Assembly (NCBI RefSeq): GCF_030035675.1
Contig: NC_084480.1
Coordinates: 251,159,981-251,223,980 of the forward strand
DNA: 64,000 bases
Direction: 5' to 3'
Origin: Rhineura floridana
Lineage: Eukaryota; Chordata; Lepidosauria; Squamata; Rhineuridae
In this document: in pieces, positions 22,392 through 33,410 of the stretch
Numbering within the stretch: position 1 is the first letter of the stretch
Layout of the letters: every line of letters begins with the position of its first letter
Made by a program: the position numbers and the translations under genes
Notes under the pieces: model-generated
Told to the model about the DNA's origin: nothing
Database searches by the model: none
Seen by the model: only the letters and a program-made list of their open reading frames with translations

Positions 22392-23620
22392 GGTCTGTGT
22401 GTGTAAGAGAGGGGAGATGTATGTGTGTGGTCTGTATGTGTGATCTGTGTGACTAAAGGAGATATGAATGTGTGGCTGTGTATATGTGAAGTGTATGAGG
22501 GTGCGTGTGAAAGAGATGCATGTAGGGTTGCCAGGTCAAAAGCATTCCAAACCCTGAGATATCGGGGCAGTCCCTAATGATGTCATGGGGATGGTCCCTA
22601 ATTATGTCATATAGGCAGACCCAAGTGATGTCATTAAGCATGATACATTAAGCATCAACCACAGTTGCTTGGTGCATACAAGTCAAAAGCATTTCTCTGA
22701 TTGGAAATTAAGCCAGAAATCTTAATTAAAAGATGGAGCCTGGGTAGGAAACATTTGATCTAGCCTACTTGCTTCTGGCAAGAAGGGTTTAAGTGCCCTC
22801 AGGCTAGGCCAATCACCAGAAGGCCATTGTAGGAAGAAAGGATCCTAGAGTTGTGGAGATGTTAGATGGGAGCACTCAGGAATAAAGATGGATGCCCCTG
22901 AAGGCTGACATTCTAAACACACTTACTAAGGAACTAAACCCCATGGAACTCAATAGGACTTACTTCTGAGTAGATATAGTTTGGATTGTGCTGTTGGTAA
23001 AGCTTGACTAGGGATCCTCTGCAAAGATATCCATATCCAGGCAGTGTTGGCAACCCCTGCCTGGAATGCCCTGCCTGTACCTTTTAACATGGCTGCTCCA
23101 AACTTCTTTACAGATTCAAAAAGAGATCTAAAAATGAGTAAGAGTAAGAAGATTCTTCACCTTTTTCTGTCTACCCTGTGGGTTGCTATAAACTCACTTT
23201 GACAGCCAACCCAATTCCAGTGAATAATAATTGACAAAGAGAAAACACACATGGTTTGGTCTACCTTCATAGGCAGCAGCTTAGGAACAGCAATTGCAGC
23301 CACACTTCCCAATATGTGAATTCTCTTACCACTATTGGGCAAGAAACAACCGTCACGCAAACAACAAGGTGCATCATCAGTGGGTTTAAGCTGGTTGAGC
23401 TGAGTGCATGGAACCACTGTTGTTGCTTCTATGGATGTAAGGAAGTGAAGTTAAAGGTAAATGAAAAAGACAGTGATGATTTCCTAAATGCAATAACATA
23501 CCAACCACAACAAGATTCCTATGAGTAAGGCAGAAAACTCAGCATCCCACAACCAGTCAGGATTCCTAACCAAAAACCAAAACTAAAAAAATCCTGGCAG
23601 CCAGTCAGCCAAGGTCACAG

Positions 23621-24142
23621 AAATCCCCATGCAGCATAACCTGACCCGGGGGCTGCAGTTAGTGCAGAATGCTGTGGCACGATTACTGACATGAGTGAGA
23701 TCCTATCAGCACATAATACCTCTGCTCTGAAATCTGCATTGGTTTGCTGATTTGCTATCAGGCCAAGTTCAAGGCGTGCTTTCCATGTTAGGGGTGCCAT
23801 TTAGTACTTGTTCTGCTCTTGTAAGAAATCAGTCCTTTAGTATGGTAGTACCTATGCTTTGGAACTCCTTGCCTATTGACATTAGGCAGATGCCTTCATT
23901 GTACTCTTTTCTGCACCTGCTAAAAACATGTTTGTTTAGCCTACCCAGGCATGTAGAAGGTATTGGGGTTTTTATCTGTTTTAATTCATTGTTGGTTTTT
24001 TTGTTTTGAATATTTTTAAATACCTATCTTTAACTGGTTTTGCCAATAAAGTTGTTGTTTTAATTCATTCTGTAAACTGCTTTGAGATTTTTTACAATAA
24101 AGCAGTATATAAATGTTGTAAATAAAATACATAAATAAATTT
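23621..24142 (+). mobile_element. L2-like LINE 3' end (in duplicated block, copy 1)
   Basis: The interrupted reading contains MVVPMLWNSLPIDIRQMPSL and LLKTCLFSL, the ...LWNSLP...FKxxLKTxLF ending of L2-type ORF2. AATAAAGCAGTATATAAATG and AATAAATAAA end the element. Both this copy and its partner carry frame damage. Confidence 0.5.
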
Positions 24143-24179
24143 CAGAGTCACTGTGGCCCTTGGGTCTCTTTCCATATTT

Positions 24180-24374
24180 AGGAACAAAGGAAGATTCCTT
24201 ATACCATCTCAGTCTGCCTTAATGACTCAGGCCATTTGGTACCATCTAGCTCAGTATTGATGACATGGACTAGCATTGGCTTTCCAGGATTCCAGGCAAT
24301 AGTCTTTTCCAGAAATTGAATTTTGGACCTTTGCATGCAAAGCATATGCCCTACCACTGAGCTACAACCCTTCC
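24180..24374 (-). mobile_element. tRNA-Ala-derived SINE (in duplicated block, copy 1)
   Basis: The minus strand begins GTAGCTCAGTGGTAGGGCAT, then TGCTTTGCATGCAAAGGTCC, a tRNA-Ala(TGC)-like head with A box and anticodon arm. The tail ends near AATCTTCCTTTG. Confidence 0.5.
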
Positions 24375-24440
24375 CCTGCTTAAAAAAGTATCTTTTTAAA
24401 TTGTTCTTTTCAAGTCACTAAAGAATACACAACGTACCTA

Positions 24441-24648
24441 GGGCATATCCACACCATTCATTTAAAGCACATTCAACACACATCCGAAGCACATGAATCA
24501 CACCACAGTCTCCTGGGAACTGTAGTTAGTTAAGGGTAATGGGAACAATAACTGTGAGGGGAAACTACACTTCCCAGGATTCTTTAGGGGAAGGTCTGTC
24601 CTTTAAATGAAAGTTGGATGTGTTTTAAATGTATTGTGTGGATCTACT
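24441..24648. mobile_element. Palindromic MITE (in duplicated block, copy 1)
   Basis: GGGCATATCCACACCATTCA against TGTGTGGATC, with GAACTGTAGTTAGTTAAGGG and GGAAACTACACTTCCCAGG inside; same family as 6508. Confidence 0.5.
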
Positions 24649-24710
24649 TAATAAACTTTGCCTGCATGTAAACTGTTTTAATTTTTTTTTAAATGAAAAT
24701 GAGCTATAAC

Positions 24711-24835
24711 GTTTACTGGGTGACCATGGGCTACTCACCATCTCTCAGCCTAATCTGCCCGTCAGGATGAAAACAACAGAGGGAAACCATGACAACCCCA
24801 GGGAAGAAGGGCACACATAAAATGTAAAGGAAATA
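24711..24835 (+). mobile_element. SINE core fragment
   Basis: TGGGTGACCATGGGCTACTC, ATCTCTCAGCCTAATCTGCC and GGATGAAAACAACAGAGGG follow the core of tRNA-type squamate SINEs. The head is absent. Confidence 0.5.
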
Positions 24836-25189
24836 ATGTACAGCCATAGTGTGAAACAGATACTTATTGAGACATAGTATGAAGAAATATTTATATAAGT
24901 ATGACTGTCAAATATGTTCATTATTTACACAACCTGTAAAGATATTTATAGTGCAATCCTATGCATTTTTCCTTAGAAGCAAGTCCCAATGTATTCAATG
25001 GGGCTTACTCAAACAGGGATGCATGCTCAGAACTGAAACCTCAAGTGATAAGGAACTTCACTCACCCAATCCAAAATTCAGAATCATGCCTCTTTAAGCT
25101 GTTTTGTAACTGTTTATACTTGTTTTTATGGTTATTGGATTTTAAAGGAATTTATTTTTTATTGTGATCTGCTTTGGCTTCCAGTCAGC

Positions 25190-25668
25190 AACCCTACCTC
25201 ACAGGGTTGTTGGAAAGACTCCATATATACACACACACACACTGGAGATGTAAAAATACATACACCCATATAATATTTTATTGTCAAAATCAGTTGGTCA
25301 TTGTAGAACTTTTTTAAAAAATAAAATAAAATCAGTATTAGTTTCCTACATAATAAAAGCAGCAGTACCTATGTAAGCCCTGCCTGATTTCTTAAAAATA
25401 GGATTGAAGAGGGAGAGAAAGATTTACAACACAAACACAATTCTTTGCTATGTTCACTCAAAAGTCCAATTAATTTACAGCACAATCCTAACCATGTCTA
25501 CTCAAAAGTAAGTCCTATTGAATTCAACGGGGTTTACTCCAGATATATGGGATTAGAATTGCAGCTTTACTCCCAGAAAAGTGAGTATTGGATTAAAGCT
25601 TCACATTGGGAAAGTTTTCAAAAAATTGCTCTCTTCAACAGCCCAGGAAAATTTAAATTTGTTTGACT
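25190..25668. repeat. Inverted duplicate block A (partner 32924-33410)
   Basis: Reverse-complemented, it aligns end to end with 32924-33410. Shared in order: AAATTTAAATTTTCCTGGGC, TGAAAACTTTCCCA, AAGCTTTAATCC, CTCACTTTTCTGGGAGTAAA, GAAACTAATACTGAT, CAACTGATTTTGACAA and TTTTTACATCTCCAGTGTG. Contains the GAATTC-type palindromic module. Confidence 0.5.
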
Positions 25669-26909
25669 CCTGCACACAAGAGAGAAAAAGACTGAAAGCT
25701 ATATATTTACTCAGTTTATGACATTTTCAGATAAGCAGGAAAAAACAACAGTTTTCTGGCCTTGTGATGGGGTCTAGCTACTGCCTTGTCATTCACAACC
25801 CTGATTTCACTTACTGGCTACAAACCTGAAAGGGTGGGGTTAGAGCACCCAGCTATGAGCTCATTTAACAGAAGTTGGGGGGGCAGCTAACGTTTTGGTG
25901 TATATCTCTTGAACCAAATCACCTTAAGAAACTTAATTCTTTTTTTAAAAAATCAAAGCTGAAAGTCTGGAGATTAAGGTGACTCACCTGGAGACTCGGA
26001 GAGGACCCCAGAAATCTGGAGTCTCTGGGCAAATTCCAGAGATGTGGCAACCCAAAATGCATGTGCTTCTGTGATCTATATGTATGCAGGGTGTGTGTGC
26101 AGGGTGTGTTTTTGTGTGTGTGAGAGAGATTTTTCCTGGTATTAGGGAATGCTCCCTGTTTTTATTAGACAGCAACAGCATTGTTGTTTGTGTGTATAGG
26201 TTAGGGGTCAATACTGTGTGATCTCCACAGTCAGGATCAACAGGACATAGATGACTTTTCATGGCAAACATAAGGTGGAGTGGGGGGAAGAGAAAGAAGC
26301 AATGACTGTACTTGCTCTCTTTTTTAATTCTGCCATGCCTCATGGCAACCATTTTGCGACAGGAGCCTACAGTACTTTCTCAAAATTCAAAAGGTACCCG
26401 CTAGTTCAAAAAGGTTGATGACCCCTGCTTTATACATCACCACTGGGTATCTTAATTTTTTTAGTGAATGGAAATGGTGATCAAACAGCAACAGAATATA
26501 TGACTGAGCAAGTCCAAAGAGCTGTGATTTCCCACCCACCTCAAAAAATCTGGCATTTCATCTCAAGGTATTCTGCATATACTTATTTGCTATGACTGGT
26601 ACTTTCCCCAATGCAATTATTATTTAAAAAAATAATAATAACAAAATATTGTAAAAGGATTGCATTATAAACACCAGAAACATAACACCTCCCCAGATTA
26701 CTTATGCACTATGAATTCTGATATGATTGGACTCTAGCATTTTAGATGAAGGGTGTAGTAAAACTCAGTTTGAGTATTTCTCCCTGTGTTTTCAAGGAAT
26801 AATCAGATTCTAAGATTATTGTGAATTAGCTAGATCAATAAGAGATGTCACTAATGTTCATCTACCCTATTCAGAATGCAAATTTGTCAAAGCCATAACG
26901 TTTGGCTAA
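25669..26909. other. No recognisable gene
   Basis: Contains a GT-rich patch (26085-26130) and GAGATGTGGCAACCC at 26040, which may be the far end of a GGGTTGCCA repeat beginning near 22527. Otherwise nothing. Confidence 0.5.
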
Positions 26910-27300
26910 ATTATTGTTTTATTTTAGTAAGAAAATTTATAAACTGCTTGTTCAAACAAAAAAATCTCCAATCGTACAATTATATATAAAAAATGACAAA
27001 AACTACATAAACCAATTAAAAACAAGTACACATAAAACCATAATTAAAGACAAAGATAAATATTAATAAAACATGTAAAACAAATGAAACTAGATGATGT
27101 GTCTGGATAGGCTTGCTGAACAAAAAGGTTTTCAGCAGCTGTCTAAAACAGTGAAGTCACCTGCTTAATGTCAATAGGCAGGGAGTTCCAGAGTATAGCT
27201 GCTGTCACACTAAAAGAATGGTTATGAGTTGTGTGTCATCTCCCCCAGCTCTTTTCAATCTTTCATTGGACAGACCACCTGACCAAGCAGCATTTTGTTA
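26910..27300 (-). mobile_element. L2-like LINE 3' end
   Basis: AGCAGCTGTCTAAAACAGTGA, GGCAGGGAGTTCCAGAGTAT and the A-rich interval with ACAATTAAAAACAAG follow the inverted 3' region of L2-like elements. Confidence 0.5.
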
Positions 27301-27611
27301 GGGGTGGATGAACCTGTCTATTTCTATCCCATGTTACTTCACTGTTTTTTAATCCAAGTCATTCCATTTCTGCATTTATCTGCAAGGTTTTTTTTTAAAA
27401 AAAATGCATATTTAAATACATATTTTAATATTGATTTAAATGCACATTTTCTCTCAAAATGCATGTTCACATGACCGCCTTCTCTCAAAATATGTTTTTA
27501 AAATGTGTATGTTTGATAAGTTTAAATGCCAAGAACTGTGATGCAACATTTGGATATGTACAGTATCTGATAGATAGTTAAATTCCAGTCCACACTTTAT
27601 TTATTACATAT

Positions 27612-29461
27612 CATCATCATCATCATCATCAAGCTTTATTGCCTAGCCACGGGCCATTGCAACATACATAAACAGACGATCAAGACATACTTTAAAAACA
27701 ATAAATAAATATAAGAACATACAACAATACAACTCAAGTTGGTTATCTTTAAACCCCTCTAGGAAGTACTCGACAATTTTTCTGACTGCTTTGCCTGTAT
27801 CTTTTGTGCCGCAAGGGCAAAAAGGGCAACCCTATGGGTAACCGAGAAGTCCTTAGCTGCTAAGAGGAAGGCTATGGTGTCCTGCAAAGGCCTCCCTTGT
27901 GGCAATGACAGCCAACCGCTCAAAAATTTGGTCCATGGATGGGAGTATAAAGGCATTCTAACAGATAGTGGGGTAAATCCTCAGCCACCCCAGAGCCACA
28001 AATGCAGAGTCACTGATTCCACGGAACCTGTTTATAACATCCAGCCATCACGGCATGTGGCATTGTCTGGAACCGCAATGTGGTAAAAGCCTGCCTAAGA
28101 TTAGGTGACATAGGATAGGCCAAATAGGTTGTCCATTGATGGTCCTGTTTTATTAACCCAAACCATCTAGAGAATTTGGAATTTATTATAACCAATCTAT
28201 CTAACCAGCCGCAGTGCCCAAAAATTACTTGTTTCAGCCGTACTTTGTCCTGTACGACTGGGTCAAGTGGAGAGATATGATAAGAATGGTATAATTCAGT
28301 TATTCTGTCACGCCAGAATTTATCCATAAAGCCTGAGTTACAACATGCTTTCAGCAATGGTTTAGATTGGGGATTTTCCAATGATTCCCAAAATTTAAGC
28401 AGGGCGCAATGAATATGGGCCCTGATTGGGGCAACACCTAGCTCAGCACGGACTAATGCCGCTGGGGTACCAATAGGCAAATGCAGAAGTTTTCTCAAGA
28501 GTGAGAAGCAACGGGCTCTCCCATCCCCAGACTGGGGCACCATATAAAATCTGTGAGAGAACTTTACTTTCATAAATTTTCAGCGCAGGGGGGATAAGGT
28601 TGCCTCCTGTTGTCCTGTAAAAGCTCAATAAAGCTCCACGTGCTCTAAGTGTGGCAGCTTTAGAGTGGGCAATATGTTTTTTCCATGAGAGGTTATCCTG
28701 AAAAAGAATACCCAGGTATTTTAAAAAGTGGCATTGCTCGATTGGGTGTCCATCCATTGACCAGGAAAAATTGCAGCGCCTCTTGCCGAAAACCATAACT
28801 TTTGTTTTGGAATAATTGATTTGCAGTTTTTCTTTTGTACAATAGGCTCTGCATTTCGTGAGTAATCTCCTTAAGCCATTGTGCATCATGGAGAGTAAGA
28901 TCATATCATCTGCATATAAGAGTATCGGGACCTTCCTTTTCCCTAATGCAGGGGGAAGAAATTCAGGGCCCGTCAGTTCAGTGACTATATTATTCAAATA
29001 TAAATTAAAAAGAATAGGGGCCAACAAACATCCCTGCTTTACTCCCTTGTTAACAGCAATAGGATCTGTTAAGGAGCCTGAATTTCCCACCCTAACTCTT
29101 GCATTGTTATCAGTATGCAATTCTCTAATGAGGAATAAGAGTCGTCTATCAATGTTGGCTTTACCTAATTTGTCCCACAGCATTGATCTATCAATAGAGT
29201 CAAAAGCCGCCGTCAAATCTATAAATGCAGTGTAGAGATGTTTCATTGGGTCTAGCATGCATTGTCTTGCAATGAGATAAAGAGTTATGCAGTGATCTAT
29301 AGTGCATTGCCCTTTCAGAAAGCCCACTTTTTCAGGGAAGATGATTTGATTTGTGGCTTCCCATTCTTCCATTTTCAATAGAAGATATTTAGAATATAAC
29401 TTAGCACCTGTGTCAAGGAGACTAATAGGCCGATAATTACTTGGATCTTGCCTCTCTCCCG
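27612..29461 (-). mobile_element. LINE with largely open reverse transcriptase and 13-bp target duplication
   Basis: The minus strand reads SNYRPISLLDTGAKLYSKYL, then AFIDLTAAFDSIDR, GVKQGCLLAPILFNLYLNN and VPILLYADDMILLS with intact catalytic YADD, over about 340 open codons. A second frame follows with LLRKLLHLPIGTPAALVRAE over 187 codons, so about one frame change separates them. The 3' UTR ends AATAAAGCTTGATGATGATG. ATTTATTACATAT stands on both sides (27599-27611 and 29462-29474), proving a complete insertion event. The 5' end is truncated, as usual for target-primed reverse transcription. The clade could be Vingi/I-like or another; not resolved. The intact frames and exact duplication make it one of the youngest insertions here. 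Confidence 0.5.
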
Positions 29462-29474
29462 ATTTATTACATAT

Positions 29475-29512
29475 ATATCCTGTCCTTCCTCCCAAAAGAA
29501 GCCCAGTCCAAG
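29475..29512 (-). mobile_element. L2-like tail split by the LINE insertion
   Basis: ATATCCTGTCCTTCCTCCC continues an L2-like tail whose T/A-rich end lies at 27596-27611 on the other side of the LINE. Confidence 0.5.
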
Positions 29513-29639
29513 GGGTGAAGATTAAGTCATTTCCAATGACTGAATTCCTTTATCATTAGTCCATTTTGGTTTGTTTGGTATCTTCTTTCTATTTGGGCCA
29601 ATTTTCACAATTATTTATTGTAAATATTTTTTGTCACTG

Positions 29640-29700
29640 CTATCCCTGGGAGTAAGCCCCATTGAATTCAATGGGATTTACTTCTGGGTAAATATGGTTA
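29640..29700. repeat. GAATTC-centred palindromic module
   Basis: GTAAGCCCCATTGAATTCAA then TGGGATTTACTTCTGGGTAA, an inverted pair around GAATTC. Other copies: 12411, 22925, 24950, 25495, 33070, 35100, 40612, 41245, 57080, 60890, 60985, 62170. Confidence 0.5.
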
Positions 29701-29747
29701 GTTTTGTAGCCATAGATGGCTTTCTGATGGGCCATGAGCCACTTCAT

Positions 29748-29828
29748 TAACTTTGTCTTTAAGGTGTCACAAGGTACTTTGTTGGGTTTGCTGCAGAAGA
29801 CTAACAGGACTACCCCTCTGGAAATTCA
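29748..29828 (+). repeat. Old amniote interspersed repeat
   Basis: TTTAAGGTGTCACAAGGTAC then GCTGCAGAAGACTAACAGGA and CTACCCCTCTGGAAA match wording common in amniote genomes. Class not recalled with confidence. Confidence 0.5.
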
Positions 29829-30538
29829 TTAACTTTGAAAGGGATCACAGAGACAAGGTAACTGATCTGTAAATATCTGTTGATGGCTGAGATATCCATG
29901 TTTGTTGTGTGCTGCATAAAAGAAACTATGTTAAAATATGTATATTTTGGCATCTGCGGATGATGGAAATGAAACACAGACTTGTGCAAAATAAACCGAT
30001 TGCAGTGAAACAGAAGATCCCGGATGCATGTGTGAATTAATATTGGAATAGATTGAGGCACGTTTGTACATCCCTACTCCCAAATAAGCATCTATAGGAT
30101 TGCAGCCTTAAACACTCATTAGAAGAGGCAAACCATCCACCATTACTTTTTTTAACCATCCTGACTTTGTGACCAAATGAGCAGTTATACTTAGGACTAG
30201 GATGAAAAAGTTTTTTTTTTTAATGTTGTTAGTGGTGGAAGCTGCCCTCCCTTTTAGAAATCCTTTGTGCATCACTGATGAAAGTGTCCACCCGCTCACA
30301 AATCATTGCTTTAAGCAGGTCTTGGTATCAGTTCAGGAAGCTTTACCTTTGCTTTAAAGCAGCTTTGCCAGTGCTGACTGGCAATGTTACACAGTATTGT
30401 CAGTGACATCATTATGTTCAATATGTTCCCTAACAAAGGGAAGGAAGTGGTGCTAAAGCAGCAGTACATGGACACAGCAATGCCAACAGACAACCACAAA
30501 GTGAGGCATTAAGCCATGCAAAAACTTTGTCCTGAAAC
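29829..30538. other. No recognisable gene
   Basis: Holds an inverted TAGGGATG-like terminus (TACATCCCTA at about 30068) without its partner, and chance frames. Confidence 0.5.
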
Positions 30539-31330
30539 TATTTATTGTATTTCTGTTTGTTTGTTTGTTTAGTTATTAACACATGTATATCTGTCGTTCA
30601 ATACAAAACTGTCACAGTGGCAAACAAATATAAAATTAAAACAATAATAAAACATTAACAGGGGCGGGGAATCTCCAGTCAAGTGCAGCACTCCAGGCCT
30701 CTTTATCTGCTCCCAGGGACTCTTTAAGGCGACATATCTTCCTCAGCCACATCCTCTCTACTCAGGCCACACTCCTCATGGGCCCTTCTTTGCACCCTCA
30801 TTGAGTGTTCTTGCCTAGCTAGCATTCTTATTAAGCTCCTTGCTTGCACGGATAAATGGACAGAGGATAGAAGAAGGTAAGTTAGTGTGTGTAGAAACTA
30901 CCCTACTGTACAAAGATAAATTTTGTGTTTATTGCTGTGCTTACTTTTGCCTCTGGCTCCTTCCACCACTAGCATGTGTTCCCCAGAATGTTGTCCAGAA
31001 GGGAATGTGGCTCTCTGGCTGAAAATGGCTCCCCATTCCTGAAACACAACAATAAATTAGAACACAATTTAAACAGTTTCATTAAGACAACACTGTTCAT
31101 ACTTCAACAAGAACTAAAATAAATCTAAAAGCCATTAAATGACCAGGAAAACAAAGCCTTTTTAAACCTAGAACCCCAAAGAAGTCAGAGTTAGCAGATT
31201 AACTGGTAAGTCAGTAAAGGGAGAGAATTCCAAGGTTGGCACTCCCAACATGTGTCCTCCCCTTGGTAGCCACAAATCTCACCTCAGAATGTGGATCTAT
31301 AGAGAGATGGATCTCACTGTTATATATGGC
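30539..31330 (-). mobile_element. L2-like LINE 3' end, interrupted by a MITE
   Basis: TATTTATTGTATTTCTG begins the inverted tail, and ATAAAATTAAAACAATAATA leads into the MITE at 30659. After it, AGGAAAACAAAGCCTTTTTA and AGAGAATTCCAAGGTTGGCA continue the inverted 3' UTR. Confidence 0.5.
30659..31041. mobile_element. hAT-like MITE inside the L2 tail
   Basis: CAGGGGCGGGGAATC pairs with the inverted right end CAGGAATGGGGAGCC. The flanks AACATTAA and AAACACAA are only a weak 8-bp match. L2 sequence resumes on both sides. Confidence 0.5.
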
Positions 31331-32385
31331 ACCTTTTTAGAAACAAGCTTTTGGGTTGACTTCTAGTCATGAAAGCCTGTGCATGATTAAGCTATTTGAT
31401 TACCATAGATCTGCCTTCTCTGTAAGTGTTCTTCACGCCACTTGTTTTTGCATCTATATGTTATTTGATCACCAAATAAAGTTAGCCTAAAGCTGGAACT
31501 AGGCATCATGCCAAATGAAAGGTAACCACCGAAAACACAGTGCACCGAAAACACATTATGTTATTATGCAAAGAGTTTTCCCATATATGCAAGTATGAGC
31601 CAACGAAGAAGAGCTGGGTTAATGTTGCATCACACATATTGATCCCTAGTTGTTAAGGCAGAAAGAGTAGACAGAGGGTTGTTTTCAGTGGCATCCCTGT
31701 ATCAGCTATAACATATGGTACCATCCTGAGACCCAAGGCCACTGGCAAACTGGTAGAAAGGGTCCATTTCTATTGGGCCCAGGGGCTAGCAAGGAACACA
31801 GACTCTTACTTCTTTTTTTAAAGAAAGCTATGTTTCTAAGTGCTCTGGAAACAAAGTTACACACTAAAATGTGAACTGCCCCCTCCTGCAATTTCTGTGA
31901 AATGAGCTGGCCAGCTGCTCCAATCCCCATCCTTTCAGGTTTTTAGCCAATAAGTGAAGTCAGAGTTGTGATTGACAAGGGATTTGTTGAACACCAGGCA
32001 ATAGCTAAAACCCTTGCAAGTGCTGAAAAGAGCTGCCTATTGCATGTCTCTGGTTATTGGTTAATGGTGTGTGTGTGCACATCATGTCAGTTGAGTAAGC
32101 TTGTAGCTTTCAGGAGCAGCACATGTGCTTGCCTGCACACTTTTTACTCTCTGTGCACATCCAGCATGAGGTCCGTGCTTCTTTGATCTTCAGGACAACA
32201 CAGCAGGATCTTGGTAGGCATGCACAGTATACAATTTCAGTGATGACATTAGAAGTGTACATGCAGGTTTTTAAAATTATTTGCAAAAACAGAGTATTAT
32301 ACATTTTATCTATCAAATAATTTTTGAACAGAAAGCAGCTTATGATGTTATTATAATGTGTTACAGTTTTCTAAACATAAGGTGT
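31331..32385. other. No recognisable gene
   Basis: The phrase GTGAAGTCAGAGTTGTGATTG (about 31957) and neighbouring CACCAGGCAATAG recur with changes at 40868-40920, so an unnamed old repeat is present. Confidence 0.5.
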
Positions 32386-32913
32386 TGTCATGAATCCTGT
32401 GAAGGACTCCTGGTGGGGTGATCAGGAGGAGTAGGAGGAATGGGGCCCTGGGGAGGGGCCCAGTGAACTGCAGTAGGAGGGAGCTGAAATAGAAGGCTTC
32501 AGCAGTTTAGATGATAACAATGCTGCCCTATAGTTCCAGCTACAACTGAAGAAACATTGAGCCAGCCCCTGTCCCAGCTGTCAGCCCTGCTGTGCTGCCT
32601 GAGCCACCACTTGTACCTCTTCCTAAGGAGGAGGAATCAGAGGCTCAACCAGAGGTAGGTAGAATCTAAAGTGCCACCACTGCTGTCACGAAGGACGTGC
32701 TGGCTGATACACAGGCACCAGCAAATAGTCTAATTGTTGCAACAATGTCTTAGCTTGAGTAGACATGCCTAGTATGCTATGTAGAGACACAGAATCCTGT
32801 ATAGTCTGGAAACTGATCTGTGAAATGCTATAAGGTGAGATTTCCCATTAAACATAAAGGAGAAAAACATACCAGTGGATCTGAGTCTGAACCCAACGGG
32901 GTTGGCCAAGACA
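32386..32913 (+). mobile_element. Possible solo LTR fossil
   Basis: It begins TGTCATGAATCCTGTGAAGG and ends GGTTGGCCAAGACA, with CATTAAACATAAAG near the end as a polyadenylation-like signal. The TGTCATG start resembles the LTR at 43895. The target duplication is unconvincing. Confidence 0.5.
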
Positions 32914-32923
32914 GAAGTCATAC

Positions 32924-33410
32924 AAGTTTAAATTTTCCTGGGCTGCTGAACAGGGCAGTTTATTTGTCTAATTCATAACCTGTTTTGAAAACTTTCCCAG
33001 TATGAAGCTTTAATCCTATGCTCACTTTTCTGGGAGTAAATCTGCAATCCCACATACCTCAGAGAAAATCCCATTAAGTTCAATACAACTTACTTTTGAG
33101 TAGACATTGTTAGGACTGTGCTGTAAATCAGTGGGATTTTTGAGTAGATATAGCATAGGATTGTGTTATTCATACTTCTCTCAACTCATCTACCCCCTAT
33201 ACCTGTTTTCTAAGGCAATTAGGCAGGGCTTATTTTGGTGTCACTGCTGTTATTTGGCAGGAAACTAATACTGATTTTTTTAAAAAAAATGTTCTGCAAT
33301 GACCAACTGATTTTGACAACATACTATTATGTAGGGTGTGTGTGTTTTTACATCTCCAGTGTGTGTTATGGAGTCTTTCCAACAACCCTGTGAGGTAGGT
33401 TAGGCTGAGA
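32924..33410. repeat. Inverted duplicate block B (partner 25190-25668)
   Basis: See block A. Begins at CATACAAGTTTAAATTTTCC next to the LTR-like sequence and runs into the CCAACAACCCTGTGAGGTAG SINE core. Confidence 0.5.

Larger units (their letters stand above)
22774..24730. repeat. Duplicated block, copy 1 (copy 2 at 62042-64000)
   Basis: Starting at CTGGCAAGAAGGGTTTAA, the whole block aligns in the same orientation with the end of the window, roughly nine bases in ten by eye in the first 300 bp. Shared order: unique DNA, an L2-like 3' end, a tRNA-Ala SINE, a palindromic MITE and the start of another SINE. Sharing several unrelated repeats in one order argues for a segmental duplication. 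Confidence 0.5.

Noticed and set aside
23256-23528. 90-codon frame shared by both copies of the duplicated block
   Set aside because: The partner copy at 62.5 kb is shortened and changed without preserving the reading; no sign of protein constraint.
24180-24374. Possible functional tRNA-Ala gene on the minus strand
   Set aside because: The tRNA-like head is degenerate, is followed by SINE body sequence and recurs at four other places; it is a SINE.
27616-27632. ATC repeat as an independent microsatellite
   Set aside because: It is the 3' tail of the LINE inserted there, immediately inside the 13-bp target duplication.
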